Positions 8,874-17,873 of a stretch of DNA of 64,000 nucleotides are shown in pieces. This DNA comes from Pelagomonas calceolata. Its lineage: Eukaryota > Sar > Pelagophyceae > Pelagomonadales > Pelagomonadaceae. The first letter of the stretch is position 1. Each line of letters starts with the position of its first letter. The stretch spans positions 4,464,001 to 4,528,000 of the forward strand of contig CAKKNE010000005.1 in the NCBI GenBank assembly GCA_918797485.1. Reading direction: 5' to 3'. A program made the position numbers and the translations under genes. The notes below the pieces were generated by a model, which saw only the letters and a list, made by a program, of their open reading frames with translations, was not told the origin of the DNA and made no database searches.

Positions 8874-11800
8874 ATGCACATATCACTGTCAAGCATCGGC
8901 GGCACGCGCGAGGAGCAGCTCTGCATCCTCAGCGCGGTGCTGTTGTGGGGAGTCGTGGCATGGCTTTTCACCGTCCGCGCGGCGCGCAAGACGAATAACA
9001 ACATCACGGCCAACGACAACAACCTCGAAGCGCCGTTGCTCGAAGAAGACGAGCCGAAGCACGCGATCCGGTCGCGCGTGCGCCTCGCTAGTCGCCAGGC
9101 CGCCTACTACGTCCTGGCTATTTATTACGCGGTTTGCTTCCTCGTCTATTCGGTGCGATTGCTGCGGTCGCGCGGCGAGCAGCGGGCGCGGCTCTACCGC
9201 GCGGGCGCGGACCTGCTGCGATCCGTGGCTTGGCTCGTCGCCGCCAAGGCCGACGCGCAGGAGTGCCGGTCCTCACCAGCGAAACCGAGCCTGGCCGCGG
9301 CGGCGTTCGTCGCCTGCTCGGCGCTCGCAGCCCTACGCGAGACGCGCGTCTCCGCGGCGAAGTTTCACCTGTCGGCGCCGTCCCTCTGGGCGCTCTGTGC
9401 GCACGCGATATTGCTGGTCGTTGCGTTGACGGGCGATAAGGCAACGCCGCGCGAACGAGCGCCGTCGCCCGAAGAGAATGCCATTGAATTGCATCAGATC
9501 GTGGGCTTCACGTGGCTCCGCGGACTCTTCGACCGCAAGGCGGTGCTGAAGGACGAGAACCGTGGGCGGCTGTGTGGAAATCAACCAGTGCGTTCGGAAT
9601 CAACGGAGACAACATCGCGTCGATGGCGTGGGGCGCCCGAAATTTGATTTCCACACAGTCGCGGTCGAGGACCTGCCACAGCAGGTCGAGGGCGACTTGG
9701 TCGACACTACTTGGCCGCGGCTCCAGGAGTTACTAGAGAAGCACCCCGAGGCGCGCGGCGGCGACCCGGGACGTTCCAGAACATTAGCTCTCTTCGGCGT
9801 GTTGTGCCGGCTCTGCTGGCCGCAGTTCGTCGCGGCCGGGATCTGCCGGTTGTTCTACATCGTGACGGGCTACGCCCAGCCGCTGGGTTTGTATATTATT
9901 TTAAGGCGTTTTGGGAGGGATGATGCCTTCGGCTGGACAGCGGTCGGGTTGCTGTTCGGCGGACCCCTATTAAACGCGACGGCGGACGCGCTGCAGATGT
10001 TCCTCCAAAGAAGAGTCGCGACGCGGTGCCGCGGCGCCATCATGGTTCTCATCTACGATAAAGCGCGACGCGTAGACATGGCCGCGGCGTCGTTACCACC
10101 GGCGGCCGCCGGGCGCGGCCGCCCGCAGAAGAAGGAGTCGGGTGGCGGTGGTAGAGTCGGCGAGGTCGTCGGGTTGATGAGCGCGGACGTTCAGAATGCG
10201 CTCACGGCGATAGCGTATTTTCACTGGGTCTGGGGCCCCGTCATACAATTAGTCATCACGCTTTGCGCTCTTTTCTGGCTCGTTCATGTGGCAGCCGTCG
10301 GCGCGCTCATCGTCATTGCGTTAAATACAGTGCTGAACAAGGGCATCTTTGGGAGATTAGCCGCGGCGTCGAAGGAGTTCCTCTCCGCGAGAAACTTCCG
10401 CCTCGAGCTCGTGACCGAGATGTTGCAAGGCTCGCGCATCATCAAGATGCTCGGCTACGAGTCTGGAATTTTTGACGCCATTAAGGGTAGGAGAGAAAAG
10501 GAGCTCGGCAAGCTCGCCAAGATCCTCCGGTTACAAGTCGCCGTGGCCACCTTGATCAATGCCACGCCGCCGATCATGGGAGTCGCGACGTTCGTCGCCA
10601 TGTCCTGGCTGCTCGGCAAGCCCATCGACGCGGCCACGGGCTTCACTACGTTAACTCTACTCGAGAACCTGCGCTTTGTATTGATGCAGGCGCCCTCCGC
10701 GGCGACCTTCATAATCACGGGCTACGTGAGTTTACAAAGAGTCGAAAGTTTTCTGGACGCCCCGGACGTGGACGACAAGCCCTCGGGCGATGGCGTCAAG
10801 CGCGGCGAGGTGCGCGTCGAGGATGCCGCATTCCGCTGGGGAGGTACGGCCGACGCGGCCGCGGCGACCGAAGAGAACCCTCTGATCACCGAAAGCGACC
10901 CGAACGAGCGCGGCCTCACGCTGCGCGGCGTCGACCTGCGCATGGCGCCGGGCACGCTTACGTTGGTGGTTGGTGTCACGGGCGGCGGCAAGTCGTCACT
11001 GTTAGCGGCTTTACTCGGCGAGATACGACGCGTCAAAGGCCGCGTCCGCGTCGGCGGCTCGACGGCGTATTGCCCACAGCAAGCCTGGTGCCAGAACGCG
11101 TCGCTTAAGGAGAATATCTGTTTTGGCGATGCTGGCAAGGACGACGCGCGCTACGGCGCCTGCATTGAGGCCTGCGCGCTCGGGCCCGACATCTCGTCAT
11201 TCCCTGGTGGTGATGGGACCGAGGTGGGCGAGCGCGGCGTGACGCTGAGCGGCGGCCAGCAGGCGCGCGTCGCGCTCGCGCGGGCCTTGTATGCCGACGC
11301 GGACGTCTACCTCCTCGACGATCCGTTGAGTGCGGTCGACGCGCATGTAGGAGAGCATCTGTTCGAATCGGCGATCTGCGGCCTGGTCGCGCGCGGCAAG
11401 ACCGTGGTCCTGGCGACGCACCAGGTGTCGCTGGCTTTACCACGGGCGGATCAGGTCGTGATCCTGACAACCGACGGCAGCGTCGCCTTCGCCGGCTCTC
11501 CTGATGAGGCCGCCGCCGACGCGGCCGCCGCTACACTACTGGAAGACCTGGCTGACCCCGAGTCAAGTAAGACGGCCGAGGCCCCGAAGGCCGTCGCCAA
11601 ATCTGCGCCGATCGGGCCCCAGGGGAACGCGAACAGTAGACTTGTCGAAGAGGAGAAGCGCCAGAAGGGCGCGCCCTTGCTGAGCAACTTCAAGCTCTAC
11701 TTGAGCGCGGCCGGCGTCGCGTTCCTCATCGGGTCGTCGCTGTTCGCGCTGCAGCAACCGACCAAATACGTGCAAGCGAACAGCCTCACGAACTGGATCT

Positions 11801-13674
11801 CGGCCATGGAGGCCGGCCGCAAGCCGCTGTCGGGCAACGGCCTCACGCTCTACTTGGTGTGGACGGCGGTCTTTTGTGTGCAGACGGCCATCGCCATCTC
11901 GTTCCAGAACCTCGGGGCGCTACGAGCCTCGCGGACGATCCACGAAAAACTATCGTGGGCCGTGCTGCGCAACCCCGTCGCCTGGTTCGACGCCTCGCCG
12001 GTGGGCCGCGTGCAGAACCGCTTCGCGACGGACATCCAGGCCGTCGATAGGTCCGTGGCGATGACGACCATGTTCTTGATCCGCTCGTTGGTCGCGCCCT
12101 GCGTATCGCTCTTCGCCATCGGCCGCCAGGTGCCGTGGCTGCTGCCGTGCTTCATTCCCGTCCTGGCGGTCGCGTTCAACGTCGCGAGGAACTACCTCCT
12201 GCTCGCGCGCGACCTCAAACGCATCGACTCGACCACGAAGTCGCCCGTCTACGCGCTGTTCAACGAGTCGCTGAACGGGCTCCAGACGCTTCGGTCCTTC
12301 GACGGCGCCTTCGGACGCTTCGCGCAGCGCTTTGCTGGATTGGTTGACAGAACAAATTCGGCGGAACTGCACCTCGCGGCGCTGTCCTACTGGCTCTCCG
12401 TGCGCCTCAACGCGTTGGGGTCGACGGTGGCCGGCAGCACGGCCCTGGCGTTGTATGCTCAGTCGCTGGCCAACGAGGACAAGTTATCTCCGCCCGAAGC
12501 TGGTTTAGTCTTGACCTACGCGGTTTCCTTTACGGCGGCGATCATCGGGCTGATGCGGACCTACACCGAACTCGAGCTGTCGATGAACGCCGTCGAGCGC
12601 ATCGCCGTACTGTTCTGCGTCCTTTGACAACTTGCGCGCGTCGACTCGCTGCGATGGCGTACCGGTGGAGAAGACGCCATCCCCCCCTCGCCATCGACGC
12701 GACCTTCACGGCGAATTCACGCGCAGGAGTACCTCGATCTCCCTCCCGAGCCGCCGCTAGAGCTCGAGAGTGACGCGGCGGGCTGGCTGCGGGAAAGACC
12801 GGCGGCGGTCGAGTTCCGCGACGTCGTCCTGAGCTACCCGCGGCAGCCCGAACCGGCCCTGCGCGGCCTCACGTTGACGATCGAGGCCGGATCGAGCGTC
12901 GGCGTCGTGGGCCGTACCGGCGCCGGCAAGTCGACGCTCGTGCAGACAATTCTACGCCTGTACCCAGTGCAGAGCGGCGCCGTTCTAGTGGACGGCGTCG
13001 ACGTGGCGAGCGTCGGGCTGAAGACGCTGCGCGGGCGCGTGGCCATCGTGCCGCAAGCGCCTACCCTGTTCGCCGGGACGATTCGCTTCAACCTCGACAT
13101 GTTCGGGGAGCGCACGGACGAGGAGCTCGAGGCGGCGCTGGAGCTGGCGCGCGGGGGCGGCCTCGCGCCGTCGGGCTCGCTCACATCCCTGGCTTCACTA
13201 TCAGACGGGGCGACCGAAGTTGCCGGCGACGTGCCGGCCAATCGTGTCGCTTCATTGGCCTTGGATTTCGAGCTCAGTGAGTTTGGGGCCAATTTATCGG
13301 TCGGTGAAAGGCAATTACTATGTCTTGCGCGTGCGATCGCGCGGAAGTCTAGGCTCGTGCTCATGGACGAGGCGACGGCGAACGTCGACCAGAAGACGGA
13401 TCGCCTCGTGCAGCGCGTGCTCAACGGCGGCGCCCTGGGCGGCGCTACTAGGATTACGATCGCGCACCGGCTAGGGACGATCGCGGCCTGCGATGCCGTG
13501 GCGGTCCTCGACGACGGCAAGCTCCGCGAGTACGCGGCACCGTCGACATTGCTCGCTGACGCCGACTCCAGCTTCTCGGCGCTATGCGACGCCGCGGGCT
13601 CGCGCCAGTCGCTCATAGAGGCCGCGAGACGCGCGGACGAGCGCCGCGCGAACGGAGGGGCTCCTGTTGTGTGA
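8874..13674 (+). CDS. ABCC (MRP-type) full transporter, three exons
   Basis: Exons 8874-9561, 9659-12606 and 12727-13674 join in frame to 1527 residues, the usual ABCC length. Exon 1 carries the N-terminal TMD0 region. Exon 2 holds TMD1, NBD1 (Walker A GVTGGGKSS at about 668, signature LSGGQQ near 759, Walker B VYLLDDPLSAVD) and TMD2. Exon 3 holds NBD2 (Walker A GRTGAGKST near 1273, signature LSVGERQ near 1402, Walker B LVLMDEATANVD). The splice from ERIA to EYLDLPPEPP restores the family's conserved VERI-x-EY link. ABCC proteins export glutathione conjugates and organic anions, often into the vacuole. Exon 1's end is inferred; a 5' splice site at 9574 is also in frame. Confidence 0.9.
9562..9658 (+). 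other. Intron 1 of ABCC gene, introner-like with terminal inverted repeats
   Basis: A 97-bp intron, phase 1, GT...AG. Its last 89 bp (9570-9658) start with CTGTGTGGAAATCAA and end with the exact reverse complement, a 15-bp perfect terminal inverted repeat. The 3' splice AG is the end of the right repeat; the chosen 5' GT lies 8 nt outside the left repeat. Stops in all useful frames exclude read-through. Confidence 0.8.
12607..12726 (+). other. Intron 2 of ABCC gene
   Basis: A 120-bp GTACTG...CGCAG intron, phase 0. It contains an in-frame TGA and an internal inverted repeat GATGGCGT/ACGCCATC, plus two copies of the dispersed ACGCCATCG-type 15-mer (12646-12660 on minus, 12688-12702 on plus). 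Confidence 0.85.
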
Positions 13675-13690
13675 TAAGTCTATTCACTAT

Positions 13691-16600
13691 TCACTTTTTA
13701 CTCCTACCGAAGAATTTCTTTTTGGGCGCTTTCTCGACGGGCTTGATATAATCGTGGCCCGCCCGAGCCTCGGCCAGCTGGGCCCGAACGCTTGCGAGCT
13801 CCTCCTCGAGCTGGGACGCCTGGGCCAACTGAAGCTTGACCGCGACGAGTTCGTCCAACAAATCCTGGTCCGGCGGTGGCGCGTCGCGCTGGGCGGCCCG
13901 GTCGCTCTGGAGGCGTGCCTGGAGTTTCCCGGCCCGGCCCTGCGCCGCGAGGCAGTCCGCCGCCAGCGCCGCGCTCGCCGCGTCGGCGGCCGCGGCCGCG
14001 TCGAGCGCCTGGGCCGCCTTCCCGTCGGCGATGCGCACGCGCCGCTCCGCGACGCCGACGGACCGCGCCGCGCGCGAGATGGCGAGGGCCGAGGCGACGT
14101 CGAGGCCCGGACCCTTCGATGGCGCGGCTTCCTTGAGCATGTCGCATTCCCGTCGCACCGCCGCGAGCTTGTCCTCGAGGTCGCGCACGGTGGCGCCGGT
14201 CCGCTCCGGTGCATTCAACTCGTCATGCTGCGCCTTCCACGCGTCCCGCTCTTTCGCCAGCGCGGCCTCGGCGGCCGACGCGGAAGCGACGGTCGTCTCG
14301 AGTTCCGCGACGCGCTGGCGCAGCCTGGCCGCGTCCGCCGCGCCCGCGTCCGTCCGCCGCTTCCAGGCGTCGCGCTCCGCTTCGATTGACGCTTTCGAAG
14401 CCCGCAGTTCGTCGAGCTCCCGGGAGTCCGCCTCCGACGCTTTAGCCGCCCCGCCGCCGCGCCGCGCCCGCAGCCCATCCATCTCGGATGTCAGAGACGA
14501 GCAGCGCCGCTTCCAGGCGTCTCTTTCACTTTCGAGCTTCGCTTGGATCGCGTCGCTCGACGCAAGGAGCTCGTCGTGCTTCGCCCGCCACATCCCCGAC
14601 TCCGCGGCTTGCTTCGCCTCGGCGCTCCTGCGCCGCGCCGAGCCCCGCTCGTTGGCCGCGACGAGCTCGGCATTCAGGGCCTGCGACGCAACCAATGCCT
14701 CGTGCTTCCGCTTCCACAGTTGTATTTCCTCCCGTAACGCCTTCTCGCCCTCGCTCGCCTTCTTCACGACCTGTACTCTGGACTTCAGGTCGTGGCAGGC
14801 GCGCTTCCACCGGTCCGCTTCGGACCTGGCAACGTCGACGTCGCGCGTCAACGAATTTTTAACATCGGAGAAGCGCCGCTTCCAGAGCGCCGCGTCCTTC
14901 TTGAAGGCCTCCACGTCACCCGCCGCGCGCTGGATCGCGGCGGGCGCCCAGGGCCGCCGCCACGCTAAAGCAGCGAGATTTTCCAACAAACGCTGGCGTT
15001 CCTCTTCGCAGCGGCGCGCGGCGTCCCGTCTCGCGTCGACGGCGCGCTGGACCTCCGCCTTTCGCTTTCGATTGACCTCGGCGACGCGCTCGGCGCGTTC
15101 CGTCTCGCACGCTTCCACCACTCTCTGACGTATACGAGGCAGCTCCCTCCGATACGCCTCGTCCGCCCTCACGAGCAGCTCGACGCGCCTCGCGCGCTCC
15201 GCCTCGGCCGACCCGCAGACCAACGCTATCGACCGGGCGCGCTCCGCTACCATATCGACGCGCGCGGCTCTTTCTTCAACGTCGCGCCGCGCGTGCCACG
15301 CCTCTACTTCGGCATCCTTGGCCGCCCTCGCGAAGGCGATGGCGGACCGGCGGTGCGACAGCTGCTCGGCCGCGGCCTCGATTCTCAGAGCGGCCCGCTC
15401 GTCCACTCTCCTACTTCGTTCCGCCTCGGCCAGCGCCACCACTGTCGTAATATTTTCGATGCGTCGCTCCAAGAACGCCGCGGCCTCCTCGGCTCGCGCG
15501 TCTTCATCAATGCGCACCCTTCGGATCCGTTCCAGTTCGCAGGCGGCCGTGGCCGCGTGGCGCGCCGCTATCCTTCGTTCCTTCTCGTTCCGCAAACGCG
15601 CCACGGCGAGGCGGTCCCGCGTCCGTCTAGCGGCTTCGGCGGAGGCTAACAATCTACGAGCTTCCCTTTTTTCAGCGGCGCGCTGCTCCGCCGCATTCAC
15701 TAATAAAGTTTCGGCAGCTAAGGCTGCAGCGTCGGCAGCGCGCGCGCGGTCCTCCCTTAAAGCTCGTTCCGCTGCGAAGCGCCGCCTCAGATCTTCACTG
15801 CGCCGATTCAGTAAATCGGCATCATCTTTCTCGCGCTTCTTCACGCCCTCGCGAATGTCGTCGTCGTCCTCCCAATTAATCGCCCTATCCAAATCTTCAT
15901 CAAATTCATCACCCGCGGCATCGAGCTCGGACTGGTGGGGCGTCGCCGGCTTCGACGGCGAGTGCACAAATTTAGGCGGCTTGGAAGCGCGCAGTGCTGC
16001 TGATGATCTTTTAGGTGAGGCGATGCGCGTCCGCAGCTTCTCTAATGCCCGATTCGGCGACTGGGGAGGCGTCTCGGACGGTTCCTCTTCATCCTCGTCC
16101 CAGAAGTCGTCCTTGCCCGATGCCAGCAGTCTTCCAATGACCTCCAAATCGTCCTCCCCACCCTTTTTGTCTGTGAGATTGTTCCCGTACCTTTGCAGAA
16201 CCTGCTCGAGGTCCCTTCTCACGCGTACCAACTCCCTCCTGAAATCGGTATTGGCCGCGCCATCAAAAATGCGCTGCCTTCGTAGAGTTTTAAGCTGGCT
16301 ACGGAGATTAGATAACAACGCAACACCACCGGCCGCGTCGTTCGCCTCGTCCACGCAAGCCTGCGCTATCGCAGCGCACCGTCCCGAACTCGCGGCACAG
16401 GCATCCGCAGCTGAGCGCGCGCGCGCCGCCCTTCGAGCGTCGCGCTCCCTTTGTATAGCTCGCGTCTCGTCGGCCTCGGCGCGCTGTCGTAACAAAGACG
16501 CGCGCTTCGTGGCCTCCTCGCGCGCCTTCGCCTCTCTCTGCAACCGCTTCGCCTCCAGTGCTTTCTTGACCGCTTCGGCATCCTCCTCGCGATCCTCCGT

Positions 16601-17335
16601 CGCGTTCCAGGCTCGACTCCGCTCCACCGGCGGCACGGGTGGAGGCTCGTCTTCCCCACCGAAGAAGGCCTCCTCCATGAACGACTCCGTCGGTGACTTT
16701 GGAGCTTCTTGTAGTCGTCGTTCCGCTCGCCTCTGTTTCCGCTCCAGCTCCCGAGCTTTCGCCGTTTCTCGTTCCGCGGCCACGGCCGCGGCGTGCGCCG
16801 CCTCCCGCTGCGGTCCTAAAGCGAACACGAGCGTCAACGGTCTCTCTTCATGATCTAATCTTTTGAGCAGGTCGTCGAACGCATCCACCGTAGGGTCGAC
16901 GACCGGCTCTAGTCCTTCACTCCCGACGATGCCCACCAGTTCGTCCGTCGGCGCGAGCATCCTCCTGGCCACACCTAGCGGTCTAGTCGTCTCGACGACC
17001 ACGAACCGCCTCCCCAGTTCGTTGTGCTTGCCATCGACACTGTCGAAGCGCGCGAGCACGAAGGACACGCCTAGATCCTTTTCCTCAAATACGACATCTC
17101 GTATCCGACCCGCCCGTCGTAATTCAGACAAAGCTCGTAGAGCGTCACTCCGTAGTGCATCATTATGTTTACTTTCCAGTTCTCTGATCGATGTTTGGGC
17201 CCTCGACAGGTCGTCGCAATTGCTCAAGACCTCGGCCGTCGCGTCCCGCAGTAAACGTCGTCGCGACCGCACGCATCTGGTGAGAGCGGCGTTCGGGTCC
17301 TGTAAAGCGGCTCTTTGATGAGGCTGCGCCGCCAT
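13691..17335 (-). CDS. PDZ-like and long coiled-coil protein with WKR repeats
   Basis: A 1214-residue protein. The ATG at 17335 is chosen; the open frame runs on to 17701 without a better start. Residues about 82-173 read as a PDZ-like domain (GVSFVL strand, VVVETTRPLGVARRMLAPTDELVGI, then DAFDDLLKRL and RPLTLVFALG). From about 175 to the end it is almost all charged Ala/Arg/Glu coiled coil. Near residues 860-1090 a W-K/R-x-K/R motif (WKRR, WKRA, WKRK, WRAK, WKRR, WKRR, WKAQ) recurs seven times at spacings of 25 to 50 residues. It ends in a basic KKKFFGRSKK tail. A cytoskeletal or membrane scaffold is likely; the family is not recognised. Long plus-strand frames over this locus are shadows. 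Confidence 0.8.
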   Translation of the reverse strand: MAAQPHQRAALQDPNAALTRCVRSRRRLLRDATAEVLSNCDDLSRAQTSIRELESKHNDALRSDALRALSELRRAGRIRDVVFEEKDLGVSFVLARFDSVDGKHNELGRRFVVVETTRPLGVARRMLAPTDELVGIVGSEGLEPVVDPTVDAFDDLLKRLDHEERPLTLVFALGPQREAAHAAAVAAERETAKARELERKQRRAERRLQEAPKSPTESFMEEAFFGGEDEPPPVPPVERSRAWNATEDREEDAEAVKKALEAKRLQREAKAREEATKRASLLRQRAEADETRAIQRERDARRAARARSAADACAASSGRCAAIAQACVDEANDAAGGVALLSNLRSQLKTLRRQRIFDGAANTDFRRELVRVRRDLEQVLQRYGNNLTDKKGGEDDLEVIGRLLASGKDDFWDEDEEEPSETPPQSPNRALEKLRTRIASPKRSSAALRASKPPKFVHSPSKPATPHQSELDAAGDEFDEDLDRAINWEDDDDIREGVKKREKDDADLLNRRSEDLRRRFAAERALREDRARAADAAALAAETLLVNAAEQRAAEKREARRLLASAEAARRTRDRLAVARLRNEKERRIAARHAATAACELERIRRVRIDEDARAEEAAAFLERRIENITTVVALAEAERSRRVDERAALRIEAAAEQLSHRRSAIAFARAAKDAEVEAWHARRDVEERAARVDMVAERARSIALVCGSAEAERARRVELLVRADEAYRRELPRIRQRVVEACETERAERVAEVNRKRKAEVQRAVDARRDAARRCEEERQRLLENLAALAWRRPWAPAAIQRAAGDVEAFKKDAALWKRRFSDVKNSLTRDVDVARSEADRWKRACHDLKSRVQVVKKASEGEKALREEIQLWKRKHEALVASQALNAELVAANERGSARRRSAEAKQAAESGMWRAKHDELLASSDAIQAKLESERDAWKRRCSSLTSEMDGLRARRGGGAAKASEADSRELDELRASKASIEAERDAWKRRTDAGAADAARLRQRVAELETTVASASAAEAALAKERDAWKAQHDELNAPERTGATVRDLEDKLAAVRRECDMLKEAAPSKGPGLDVASALAISRAARSVGVAERRVRIADGKAAQALDAAAAADAASAALAADCLAAQGRAGKLQARLQSDRAAQRDAPPPDQDLLDELVAVKLQLAQASQLEEELASVRAQLAEARAGHDYIKPVEKAPKKKFFGRSKK

Positions 17336-17873
17336 GCGCTCGCCCCGGTGCGAAACGACCATCGCCGGGGCAGCGTTTTTTTCGTGCTGTGTCCTACGGG
17401 GCTGTGTAGCTCGAGCTGAGCGCACACAAGCTGGGGGCAGCCCTACCTCTTTCGCGGCAGCACTGCTTGGCGTGGTCGCGGCGGCTATACGAGCCTCATG
17501 ATGCGGCCGGCGACCGCGCGTGGCGCGTGAAATCCGCCGCAACAGGCTGTGTCGATGCCAATTTTGCCTGGAACCGGGTTTTATGGTTTTATGGTGCCCG
17601 CACCCGCATCGCCAGTCGTCGCCGCACCCTTCCGGCGCCACTCCGTAGCTCTCGGGCCCAAACCCAAACACCACGCGGTTTAAACCCGATTTAAACCCCA
17701 TTTAATTGCCATTCCAAGCCAGCCGGCAATCCCCAGCGCTCCGCGACCGCCCCGCCGAGGGGGCAGCGCTCAGCGGACGCCTCGCCGCCGCGCGCACCGG
17801 TCGCTGTCAAAAGCCGGCAGCCCTTCGACGCGCGGGGGACCCCAGCCCCAGAGATCCCAGGCGCCGCACCACC
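17336..17873. other. Divergent intergenic region
   Basis: This 538-bp stretch holds a degraded promoter palindrome at 17386-17410, a GGGCAGCC box at about 17435, and an A/T-richer segment near 17677-17705 with repeated TTTAAACCC words just before the hydrolase-TPR gene's transcript start region. No gene is seen, although the minus-strand frame of the coiled-coil gene stays open to 17701. Confidence 0.5.
17386..17410 (+). promoter_or_regulatory. Degraded divergent-promoter palindrome
   Basis: GCTGTGTCCTAC, 6 nt, TGTAGC: the GTGTCTTAC core has one mismatch and both arms are eroded. Position between divergent genes fits the family. Confidence 0.4.

Noticed and set aside
9562-9658. Classical 8-bp target-site duplication around the introner-like element
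   Set aside because: The 8 nt left of the repeat (GTGGGCGG) and right of it (TCGCGGTC) do not match, so no duplication is claimed.
13836-16853. Long plus-strand open frames over the coiled-coil gene
   Set aside because: They are Ser/Ala/Arg-rich mirror images of the high-GC minus-strand codons and show no domains; the minus-strand frame is 1214 residues with a PDZ-like domain.
17670-17705. Telomere-like repeats (TTTAAACCC words)
   Set aside because: Too few and irregular units, not TTAGGG/CCCTAA type, and located between two genes.
17706-17873. N-terminal extension of the hydrolase-TPR protein
   Set aside because: The frame begins with TTG and gives Arg/Pro-rich residues; the ATG at 17874 has a strong context and an acylation-type start.
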